From: Methanocaldococcus sp. FS406-22
Lineage (GTDB): Archaea > AGJL01 > Methanococci > Methanococcales > Methanocaldococcaceae
Length of the DNA stretch: 64,000 nt
Direction: 5' to 3'
Assembly (NCBI RefSeq): GCF_000025525.1
Contig: NC_013887.1
Span: forward strand, 816,729 to 880,728
The translations under genes were made by a program, and so were the position numbers. Positions 25,421 to 32,922 of this stretch are shown one piece after another. The notes beneath the pieces are model-generated. The model was not told the DNA's origin. It saw nothing but the letters and a program-made list of their open reading frames with translations, and did no database searches. The first letter of the stretch is position 1, and the number at the start of each line of letters is the position of its first letter.

Positions 25421-26050
25421 TTAGAGCTTTTTATATGTTTTTGCAAACTCCCTTATAAATTTTATTTCATCAATTCCAATATTTAGTTTTTCTCTGATTG
25501 TTTTTGCTATCCTCCCCTCTCCAAATAGTAAAGCTACTGCCCCAGTGAAGTTTTTTGTAGTTTTCTTTTCTTTAGCTTTGTCAAAATCAATGATGTAGGT
25601 TTTTTTATCGGTTATTAAGAAATGCCTTCCTCCTTGTATCTCTTTATGTTCAATTCCTAAGATGTCAAGTTTTAGAGTTATTTTTAAGATGTCTTCAACT
25701 ACTTTTAACAATCTCTCTTTGTCTAATTTATCTACAGCAGATTTTAGCTCCTCTCCATCTATAAACTCCATAATTAAATAATCTTCTTCAAACTCATAAA
25801 CCTTTGGAGCTATGTCATACTTTTCTAAGAGTTTTAAGATTTTTGCTTCGTTTTCTATGGTGTTTTTTGGACTGTCTGTTCTTGGAATTTTTATGGCAAC
25901 CTCTTTATTGTTGTAGATGCCCTTTAACACGACTCCCCTATGTCCTTTACCTAAAACATCTACAATCTCTACTCCTTTATTTTCTAACTTATTTATAGCT
26001 TCTTTATTTAAAATATTCTCTGGGATTTTTTTGAGGATTTCTTTTTTAAT
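25421..26050 (-). CDS. Small RIO/Bud32-like protein kinase with apparent ATT start
   Basis: A 209-residue predicted Ser/Thr kinase (COG2112 by recall). The Gly-rich loop VLGKGHRGVVLKG, the Lys in VAIKIPR, Glu in IENEAKIL, the hinge EFEEDYLIMEFIDGEEL and YIIDFDKAK (metal-binding Asp) are all present, in a minimal kinase fold. The loop lies upstream of the first GTG (25930), so the real start must be earlier. In frame there is no ATG, GTG or TTG back to the upstream stop. ATT 26050 lies six bases after GGTGA, which overlaps the TGA of the preceding gene, so I take it as the start with translational coupling. Confidence 0.75.
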   Translation of the reverse strand: MKKEILKKIPENILNKEAINKLENKGVEIVDVLGKGHRGVVLKGIYNNKEVAIKIPRTDSPKNTIENEAKILKLLEKYDIAPKVYEFEEDYLIMEFIDGEELKSAVDKLDKERLLKVVEDILKITLKLDILGIEHKEIQGGRHFLITDKKTYIIDFDKAKEKKTTKNFTGAVALLFGEGRIAKTIREKLNIGIDEIKFIREFAKTYKKL

Positions 26051-26056
26051 TGGTAA

Positions 26057-26659
26057 TCACCTCTTAAAGTATTTGATTATCCCATAAATGGCATAGATTA
26101 AGCATAGCAACAAAGCAAAGTGTGGAATCCCAGCTATAGCCAATCCTAAAGAGACAGCAAATAGGTAGATGAATATCTTCTTAGGATACTTTGGATACTT
26201 TATATCACTAATCATCAAAAGCCCTATCAATATAGCCAGTATTGAGTTAATTAAATAGCTATCAATTAATTGGCAGAATCCAGATAACAACAAAGCTCCA
26301 GCTGGAATTGGCAATCCAATAAAGCCCTTAACATTTAAGATACCAAACCTTGCCAACCTTAAAGCTCCACAGAGGCAGAATATTATTGCTGACAATAAAG
26401 CTAAGTTAGATTCAAAGTTGTGATATAGCAGATAAGCTGGAGCTACTCCAAAGCTAACAACGTCTGATATGCTATCAAGCTCAGCCCCAAAGTCAGAAAC
26501 TGTATTTGTTTTTCTCGCTACATAACCATCTAAGGAATCAAAGATTATTGAAAGGTAGATTAATGAGAAGCTATTTAATAGGATGGCTAAAAGCCCAGTG
26601 ACGATATTTAGCATTGTTACATAGTCCGATATTGTTATTATCTTCCTTATGCTGAACAT
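26057..26659 (-). CDS. pssA: CDP-alcohol phosphatidyltransferase, probable archaetidylserine synthase
   Basis: 200 residues, about six membrane helices. The catalytic signature DG..AR..8..G..D...D is complete in SLDGYVARKTNTVSDFGAELDSISD near residue 42. M. jannaschii MJ1212, which this resembles by recall, makes archaetidylserine from CDP-archaeol and serine. GTGAGAGA precedes the ATG. The stop codon TGA is inside the ribosome site of the downstream kinase-like gene. Substrate choice is by family, not shown by the sequence. Confidence 0.85.
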   Translation of the reverse strand: MFSIRKIITISDYVTMLNIVTGLLAILLNSFSLIYLSIIFDSLDGYVARKTNTVSDFGAELDSISDVVSFGVAPAYLLYHNFESNLALLSAIIFCLCGALRLARFGILNVKGFIGLPIPAGALLLSGFCQLIDSYLINSILAILIGLLMISDIKYPKYPKKIFIYLFAVSLGLAIAGIPHFALLLCLIYAIYGIIKYFKR

Positions 26660-26668
26660 TCTCTCACT

Positions 26669-29116
26669 TTACTTTCTTTCTAATCTTCTTTTGATTGCTA
26701 TAAAAATATTACCCAATAGGATTAATGAGATGATTCTTATAAGCCATTCATAGCTTGCTAATGTTTGTAATTCTGGATTATTATTAATTGTATTTTTATC
26801 TATTCCTAATTGGAAAAATGCTCTTAGTGTTTGTTCAAGTAATATTTTATCACTAAAAGGATTCCAACTATGTGTTATAATACAAGGAATTATTAATATC
26901 ACGAGGATTGTGATTATTATCGGTTTTACTAAGGATTCTCCATAGTTTGAAATTATTTTGTATATATCGAATGCAATCCCTTCTAAAAACTCCCTTAAAT
27001 ATCTAATTTTCAATATTTTCAGTAAATATTCTATAATTCCCAAGTATCTAATTATATACAAAATCACCCACACTAAAATTATTAGTAGTGCTGGTATTAT
27101 CACAAAATATAAACCAAATAATACTCCAAATATAATTACTAATAAAATACTAAAAATTGGAATCTTATATTTATCATAATTTGGTATGATTATTTTTCTT
27201 AACAAATCCATTTCATAAATAAACAATTCTGACGCTTCAACATAAGTTCTATTATTTTCAAAGGATTTTCTTATATCTCTATATTCCTTCAAAACTGTTT
27301 CTGGTCTTAAATATGGTGATATGCCATATACATATGCCTCTGTAAATAAGATGTATAAATCATCATTTTCAAAGTTTATTTTCTGTTTTATTTTGTTAAT
27401 TAGATTTTTCCAAGCTTCATTTAGTTGCTTTTTATAATCTCCTAACCTCTTATTTAACTTGTTTTTTTCGTCTTCTGGAAGAATGTCCCAATATGGTTCT
27501 ATTTTCTGTTTTATTTTTACTATTTTTTCTTCTATATCAAGTATTTTTTTAGCATCATCTACAAATTCCAATAACAGCTCATCGAAAATTCTTTCTGCTT
27601 CTGCAATTATTGCTATATTCTTTACATCGGTTAATAAAAATGAAGTTCTTGACAATGGAAAATTAACAAATGTTATATTATTTGGACTTTTAAAATTAAC
27701 AAAATTAAAAAGTGCTACTCCTCTGTTTTTGTCTTTATTATTTTTCTTTTTAAATTTTTTGAGGTATTCAATTTTTAATAAGTCAAATAACGTTATCTGG
27801 TTCGGGTTATTATTTTCATTTTCCATAAAATACGCAACTCCTTCGAAGATAGCACCAGTGAATTTTATTAAATCAAAAAACACTCTTGAAAATAATAACA
27901 ACTTTTCAAATACACATCCAGTAAAATCAGCATATTTAAATCTAACATCTACAAAATTCACTTCATTAAATACTGCAGTAGCAAAATCTGCTTTTTCAGT
28001 GAATTCTACATTCGAAAAAACTGCTCTTCCTTTAAAGAATGATTCTGAAAAATTAACTTCTCTATTAAATTTTAAGCCAGTGAAACTAACGTCCCTTACA
28101 AATGTTGATTTCCAAAAACTAACTACTCCTAAAAATTCTGAATACTCAAAATTAATCTCCCCATTATCGAATACTATCATAGAAAAATTAGTTTCTCCAA
28201 GAAATCTTGAACCAATAAAATTAACACTAACTCCTTCTTTAAATTCTGATTTATAGAAACTAATTTCTGTATCAAATTTTGAGTATCTAAAATTTATGTC
28301 TCCTTTAAATGTTGATTCACTGAAATCTACCATCCACCTAAATACTGAGTAGTCAAAATTAACTTTTTTCTCAAATGTTGAACCATTAAAATAGACACTC
28401 CCGTTAAACTTTGATTTTTCAAAATTTATGTCTCCTTCAAAAGTTGAATTTCCAAAATCAATATCTTTTTTAAATATTAATGTATCAAAGTATATATTTC
28501 TTTTAAGTGTTGATTTCCAAAAATCAACTTTCCCATTAAATAATGTTGAATTTCTAAAATATATATCATTTTCAAATGTCGAACTTTTAAAAACGATATC
28601 TCCTTCAAATGTCGATTTTTCAAAATAAACTATCTTTTTAAACTCTGATTTCCAAAAAATAACATTTTCCATAAATGTTGAATCTATAATATTCACTTCT
28701 CCTTGAACCACTGAATAACTAAAATCAACGTTTCCTTTAAATGAAGAGTTTATAAAATTTATATTCCCTAGTATTACCCTAATGAGTATTTTCCTAATTG
28801 ATTCTACAATTTCTATTTTATTCCTGAACATTTGAAAGTTGCCTTTGAATTCAACATCATGGAAACTAAGGTTTATATCTACATTTATAGTTGTTATGTT
28901 ATCATCTTTATGTTCAATAATTAGCTTTCTTAATTCTTTATTATCTCTAATTCTATTATAAATCTTTAAAATATCAACATTTCCATCAACAATACAATTT
29001 TCTAACTTAAAAACCTTCTTTTCACTCTTCAAAGCATCAATAAACATTTCATAAAAATCTCCAATAACCTTTACAGTTTCTTTATCAATAACTCTAACCT
29101 CCCCCACACTCCCCAC
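26669..29116 (-). CDS. Large pentapeptide-like repeat protein with C-terminal membrane channel-like domain
   Basis: About 815 residues. After about 110 N-terminal residues, some 30 short repeats of the form F-x4-F-x3-S-x-F run from about 110 to 440 (for example FEGDIVFKSSTFENDIYF). They are a Phe-rich version of the pentapeptide beta-helix. A helical linker with YRDIRKSFENNRTYVEASELFIYEMD (about 600) follows, as seen in pentapeptide proteins joined to ion-channel domains, and then four or so membrane helices to the C-terminus. The start is uncertain: GTG 29116 or GTG 29107. It lies ten bases before pssA. A membrane sensor or channel is plausible; no function is known to me. Confidence 0.7.
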   Translation of the reverse strand: MGSVGEVRVIDKETVKVIGDFYEMFIDALKSEKKVFKLENCIVDGNVDILKIYNRIRDNKELRKLIIEHKDDNITTINVDINLSFHDVEFKGNFQMFRNKIEIVESIRKILIRVILGNINFINSSFKGNVDFSYSVVQGEVNIIDSTFMENVIFWKSEFKKIVYFEKSTFEGDIVFKSSTFENDIYFRNSTLFNGKVDFWKSTLKRNIYFDTLIFKKDIDFGNSTFEGDINFEKSKFNGSVYFNGSTFEKKVNFDYSVFRWMVDFSESTFKGDINFRYSKFDTEISFYKSEFKEGVSVNFIGSRFLGETNFSMIVFDNGEINFEYSEFLGVVSFWKSTFVRDVSFTGLKFNREVNFSESFFKGRAVFSNVEFTEKADFATAVFNEVNFVDVRFKYADFTGCVFEKLLLFSRVFFDLIKFTGAIFEGVAYFMENENNNPNQITLFDLLKIEYLKKFKKKNNKDKNRGVALFNFVNFKSPNNITFVNFPLSRTSFLLTDVKNIAIIAEAERIFDELLLEFVDDAKKILDIEEKIVKIKQKIEPYWDILPEDEKNKLNKRLGDYKKQLNEAWKNLINKIKQKINFENDDLYILFTEAYVYGISPYLRPETVLKEYRDIRKSFENNRTYVEASELFIYEMDLLRKIIIPNYDKYKIPIFSILLVIIFGVLFGLYFVIIPALLIILVWVILYIIRYLGIIEYLLKILKIRYLREFLEGIAFDIYKIISNYGESLVKPIIITILVILIIPCIITHSWNPFSDKILLEQTLRAFFQLGIDKNTINNNPELQTLASYEWLIRIISLILLGNIFIAIKRRLERK

Positions 29117-29223
29117 CTATTCTTAAGGAATATTTATATCTTCCATAAAACATATTCCTACCTAACTTTACCTCTTAACTAATATTTATCACCATATATT
29201 AATTTCTCATAAGTGGTGAGAGA

Positions 29224-30117
29224 ATGAGATACATGAAAATCATCATCCCAAAGAAATTCCTAAATACAGTTGAAGAAATCCTAAAAAACAATAACGCCTA
29301 CTCAATATCAATAATTGAACCATTAAAAACATCAATTGAAGATGGAATTATTATAACATGCAATGCAGAAGCAAAGGATGCAGAAAAAATTGTCTTAGAA
29401 TTAAAAAAACTTGGTTTAGGAGAAAAAGGACATGGAAGTGTAACAATAATGCCAGCAAATATAACATTCTCATGTAGAGATGAAGGAATGGCATCAACAA
29501 GCTTATCTCCTTTAGAACTCTACTATAAAGCAAAAACTATGGTTAAAATTACAAAAAATGTTATAATCAAAGTTATCTTAGCAAGTATCATGGGAGTTAT
29601 TGGATTGATAGAGCATAACATCCCAACATTAATTGGGGCAATGATTATAGCCCCCTTAGTTGATACAGTTATGGGAAGTGCTATAGGAACTGTCTTAGGA
29701 AATAGAGAGCTATTCATCCAAGGAATGAAAAAAGAACTCCTCTGCTCTGGAATTGTTATTGTTTGTGCATTCATTCCAAGCTTATTCTTTGTTTCAAAAG
29801 AGTTGGTTTTGCAGTATCTATCAGAGACATCAATAATATTGAGTGCTATTGTAGCTATTATAGCTGGTATCTCTGGGGGCATGAGTATTGCAAGTGGAAA
29901 GGAGTATGAAATCATTGGAGTTACAATAGATGTCTCAATATTAATCCCAGCCCTATTAATGGGCATGGCTTTGGCTACTATGGACTTAAATCTAATCTAT
30001 ATAACCTTCATTCTGCTAATTATAAACATAATCCTATTGGATGTTGGTGGATACATTGGCTTAAAATACAAAGTTGGAAAGGTAGATAAAACCACATTTA
30101 AAAAATCTTCTGCATAA
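29224..30117 (+). CDS. DUF389 membrane protein (TIGR00341 family)
   Basis: 297 residues. A soluble N-terminal domain (about 1-100, [20 protein letters not shown]) precedes five to six helices with [26 protein letters not shown] and [16 protein letters not shown], the conserved Gly-rich segments of DUF389. Family function is unknown; a transporter or sensor is often guessed. GGTGAGAG precedes the ATG at 29224, and ATG 29233 is an alternative. Its 3' end overlaps the convergent glycosyltransferase gene by 20 bases. Confidence 0.8.
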   Translation: MRYMKIIIPKKFLNTVEEILKNNNAYSISIIEPLKTSIEDGIIITCNAEAKDAEKIVLELKKLGLGEKGHGSVTIMPANITFSCRDEGMASTSLSPLELYYKAKTMVKITKNVIIKVILASIMGVIGLIEHNIPTLIGAMIIAPLVDTVMGSAIGTVLGNRELFIQGMKKELLCSGIVIVCAFIPSLFFVSKELVLQYLSETSIILSAIVAIIAGISGGMSIASGKEYEIIGVTIDVSILIPALLMGMALATMDLNLIYITFILLIINIILLDVGGYIGLKYKVGKVDKTTFKKSSA

Positions 30118-30811
30118 TCAACTTAAATAAAATTTTAAATCCAGTTATGACATTTGTTCCCCTACTCATTGAATACTCAGTATAGATAGTTTTTATTGGC
30201 ACCTCTTTAAGTTTTAATCCATGCTTTTTAGCTAAGATTATAAATTCAGAAGAAACCTCATACCTATCACTCTTCAAATCTCCAATTATTTTCTTAGCCG
30301 CTTCATAAGAGAAAGCTCTCAACCCACTCTGGCTGTCTGTTACGAAATACCCTCCCATTATATAAGTTATAAAATTCAACCCAAAATTCCCTACTCTTTT
30401 AACTAAAGGCATGTTCTTTAGCTCATTCTTATCCATCATCCTACTACCAATAGCCATATCATAGCCTTCGAATAACACTGGTTTAACTACCTTTTCAACA
30501 TCCTTTGGATGATGCTGCCCATCTGCATCAAACGTAACAATAACCTTTGGTTTATACAGCAGAGCACACTTAATCCCAGTTCCTAAAGCTCCCCCTAATC
30601 CCCTATTCAATATATGCCTACAGACTATAACGCCCTCATCCTTAGCTATCTCTGATGTTTTATCCATTGAACCATCATCAACTACAACTATATTCCTATA
30701 TCCCTCATTTTTTAAACCTCTTAATGTCTCTCTAATCATCTTCTCCTCATTAAATGCGGGCATTACAATAAATATATCATCCTTATTAATTTGGTTGCTT
30801 TGCTTTCTCAT
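30098..30811 (-). CDS. Family 2 glycosyltransferase (dolichyl-phosphate mannose synthase-like)
   Basis: 237 residues. The GT2/GT-A fold is clear: [58 protein letters not shown] (DxD) and [14 protein letters not shown]. No C-terminal membrane helices, so a DPM1-type soluble enzyme acting at the inner membrane face on dolichyl phosphate is likely. ATG 30811 follows AGGTGGAAATA, which lies inside the preceding gene: the two overlap by 26 bases. The donor sugar cannot be told. Confidence 0.85.
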   Translation of the reverse strand: MRKQSNQINKDDIFIVMPAFNEEKMIRETLRGLKNEGYRNIVVVDDGSMDKTSEIAKDEGVIVCRHILNRGLGGALGTGIKCALLYKPKVIVTFDADGQHHPKDVEKVVKPVLFEGYDMAIGSRMMDKNELKNMPLVKRVGNFGLNFITYIMGGYFVTDSQSGLRAFSYEAAKKIIGDLKSDRYEVSSEFIILAKKHGLKLKEVPIKTIYTEYSMSRGTNVITGFKILFKLIMQKIF

Positions 30812-31064
30812 TATTTCCACCTATAACCTTACAGAAGGCAAATGCCCCAACAACACCACATATGAACATAGCTAAAGCTATTGTATTGGCAAACGCTATA
30901 TTGTATTTTTGAGAAATAACAACTATCAACGTCCCAGCAACAACGGTAATTATAGATTCTCCAACTAAAACATTGGCAGTTCCTTTTTTAAAAGATAACC
31001 TTAACCCTACCAATGCTGAAAAGCTTAGAGCTATAATTGCAAACATCCAAACAAAAGTATTCAT
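30786..31064 (-). CDS. Three-helix membrane protein, MrpF/MnhF-like
   Basis: 92 residues, three hydrophobic helices: TFVWMFAIIALSFSALVGLRLSF, then LVGESIITVVAGTLIVVIS, then TIALAMFICGVVGAFAFCKV. Size and the helix 2 to 3 pattern recall MrpF-type subunits of antiporters and energy-converting hydrogenases. The usual partner genes are not adjacent, so the match is tentative. ATG 31064 follows GGGTGGTAGA. It overlaps the downstream glycosyltransferase start by 26 bases, which suggests cotranslation. A simple structural membrane protein is the alternative. Confidence 0.55.
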   Translation of the reverse strand: MNTFVWMFAIIALSFSALVGLRLSFKKGTANVLVGESIITVVAGTLIVVISQKYNIAFANTIALAMFICGVVGAFAFCKVIGGNNEKAKQPN

Positions 31065-31160
31065 TCTACCACCCAAGTTATAAATACCATTAAGCAGTAA
31101 ATATTAACTTAGATAAGTTAAAGTTAATAATCTTTTTGGTTACAAAAAGAGGTTGGAAGT

Positions 31161-31274
31161 ATGCAGTTAGATACCTTTGCTATAATGGTTCTAATGCTAC
31201 TTGGATTCATGGCATTGTTCGTTACAATATTGGGAATATGGTATTGGAAAGTCGGAAGGAAGTTGATACAGTAG
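31161..31274 (+). CDS. 37-residue single-helix membrane peptide
   Basis: A short frame below usual cutoffs: ATG 31161 behind AGAGGTTGGAAGT, stop TAG 31272-31274. The product begins MQLDTFAIMVLM, has one membrane helix of about 25 hydrophobic residues ending in WYWKVG, and a basic tail RKLIQ that would stay inside. The proper ribosome site, clean helix and positive-inside tail support a real gene. It is divergent from the three-helix protein gene. Unknown function. Confidence 0.55.
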   Translation: MQLDTFAIMVLMLLGFMALFVTILGIWYWKVGRKLIQ

Positions 31275-31342
31275 GTTTATAGTTTTAATAATAGTTTTAA
31301 TAGCAATTTCTCTTTTCATTTAGCTTTTTATCATCCAAAATT

Positions 31343-31513
31343 TCACCAATAATACTTTATCATCAAAATTATAAAAATAATCGCCCCTAAAAATACCATC
31401 AACCAAACCCATATATTCAAGATAAACAAAAATTTAAAAATCTTCTCTCTCTTTTCTGGGTCATTTAAAAGCTTTTTTATTGGGTCTTTTCCATAATACT
31501 TTTTTGTCTTCAT
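31343..31513 (-). CDS. Small single-helix membrane protein
   Basis: 56 residues: a charged N-terminal half (MKTKKYYGKDPIKKLLNDPEKREKIF, given here only as landmarks KKYYGKDP and DPEKREK) and one long C-terminal helix (LFILNIWVWLMVFLGAIIF). ATG 31513 follows GAGGGAAATT. It lies a few bases after the UPF0216 gene on the same strand, so it is probably in that transcript. No family recognised. Confidence 0.55.
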   Translation of the reverse strand: MKTKKYYGKDPIKKLLNDPEKREKIFKFLFILNIWVWLMVFLGAIIFIILMIKYYW

Positions 31514-31521
31514 AATTTCCC

Positions 31522-31920
31522 TCAATCAAACAATGATAGTTTAAATATAAGCTGTGTTGTTGTTGGCAATTCCCTTCTAACAATCCTTAGCTCTGGTTTG
31601 TATATATACATTACATCCTTCTCTGAGAAGATATCAATCTCTCTCCCCAAAATCTTTGATATAACCCTAACCTCCTCCTTTCCACTAACCTTTATAGCCC
31701 CTCCTAAGGAGGAATCTACCTCCAAAACAATAGGGATTTTTAAGTCCTCACTTGCTATCTCTTTTAATAGTTCAAGCTCTCTCCTCTTTATTCTATGTCT
31801 CTTACCGTTTATTATTATGTGAGGTTTTTCCTCATTTAAAAGCTCTCTCAATGTTTTCCTTTTAAAACTTGGGTTCATATCTTTTATTATTCCTTTTATA
31901 ATCTTTTCAACATCTCTCAT
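31522..31920 (-). CDS. UPF0216 family protein
   Basis: 132 residues, soluble, archaeal. By recall it belongs to UPF0216. Conserved parts are PHIIINGKRHRIKRRELELL, IPIVLEVDSSLGGAIKVSGKEEVRVI and ILGREIDIF. The basic GKRHRIKRRE could contact nucleic acid; no active-site motif is evident. I chose ATG 31920 (MRDVEK) with GTGATGAGT upstream; an ATG six bases earlier is possible. Downstream is the small membrane protein gene. Confidence 0.7.
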   Translation of the reverse strand: MRDVEKIIKGIIKDMNPSFKRKTLRELLNEEKPHIIINGKRHRIKRRELELLKEIASEDLKIPIVLEVDSSLGGAIKVSGKEEVRVISKILGREIDIFSEKDVMYIYKPELRIVRRELPTTTQLIFKLSLFD

Positions 31921-32020
31921 ACTCATCACAAGGATAATCATTTTATAGGCGTTATGAAGATATAATATTATTATGTAATTTCAAATTTAAATTTAAACCA
32001 TTGAAAATTTCCTGTGAGGG

Positions 32021-32866
32021 ATGTTCGTGAAAGTGATGAAAATTGCCCAAAATAAAGAGATTATAACTGTTTATCCTACAACTACAATAAGAAAAGCCCT
32101 TATAACTATGAATGAGAATAGATACAGAAGATTGCCAGTTGTAAATGCGGGAAATAACAAAGTTGTTGGTATCATTACAAGTATGGATATTGTAAATTTC
32201 ATGGGTGGGGGTTCAAAGTACAACCTAATTAGAGAGAAGCATGGTAGAAATTTCTTAGCTGCTATAAATGAACCAGTTAGAGAGATAATGGAAGAAAATG
32301 TCGTAACTTTAAAAGAGAGTGCAGATATAGATGATGCAATTGAAACGTTCTTAACAAAAAATGTTGGGGGAGCTCCAATAGTTAATGATGACAATCAGCT
32401 AATCTCATTAATTACAGAGAGAGATGTAATAAGGGCTTTATTGGACAAAATAGATGAAAGTGAGACAATTGATGGTTATATAACAAGAAAGGTTATTGTT
32501 GCCACGCCGGGGGAGAGGTTAAAGGATGTCGCGAGAACAATGGTTAGAAATGGATTTAGAAGATTGCCAGTTGTTAGTGAGGAAAGATTGGTGGGGATTA
32601 TAACTTCAACCGACTTTATAAAACTCTTAGGCAGTGATTGGGCTTTCAACCACATGCAAACTGGAAATGTTAGAGAGATAACAAATGTCAGAATGGAAGA
32701 AATTATGAAGAGGGATGTTATTACTGCAAAGGAGGGGGATAAATTAAAGGATATAGCTGAAATAATGGTAACAAACGATATAGGGGCTTTGCCAGTGGTT
32801 GATGACGATTTGAGAATTAAAGGAATCATTACAGAGAAGGATGTTTTAAGTTATTTTGCTAAATAA
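32021..32866 (+). CDS. Four-CBS-domain adenine-nucleotide sensor (MJ1225-like)
   Basis: 281 residues forming four CBS motifs in two Bateman pairs. Each has the R-R-LPVV and GIIT pattern: RYRRLPVVNAGNNKVVGIIT, GGAPIVNDDNQLISLIT, GFRRLPVVSEERLVGIIT and GALPVVDDDLRIKGIIT. By recall it is nearly identical to M. jannaschii MJ1225, whose crystal structure binds AMP, ADP or ATP like the AMPK gamma subunit. No kinase subunits are adjacent. It stands alone upstream of the P-type ATPase. It probably reports energy state; its output partner is unknown. Confidence 0.88.
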   Translation: MFVKVMKIAQNKEIITVYPTTTIRKALITMNENRYRRLPVVNAGNNKVVGIITSMDIVNFMGGGSKYNLIREKHGRNFLAAINEPVREIMEENVVTLKESADIDDAIETFLTKNVGGAPIVNDDNQLISLITERDVIRALLDKIDESETIDGYITRKVIVATPGERLKDVARTMVRNGFRRLPVVSEERLVGIITSTDFIKLLGSDWAFNHMQTGNVREITNVRMEEIMKRDVITAKEGDKLKDIAEIMVTNDIGALPVVDDDLRIKGIITEKDVLSYFAK

Positions 32867-32922
32867 TTACTTTATTTTTTTATTTTATTTAATTAATTAT
32901 TTTCACTCATATGGGGATATTT

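Noticed and set aside
27459-28256. A 265-codon plus-strand frame over the pentapeptide-like gene.
   Set aside because: It is the mirror of the Phe/Ser repeat codons on the minus strand (low-complexity Ser/Leu/Phe), has no ribosome site and no recognisable domain.
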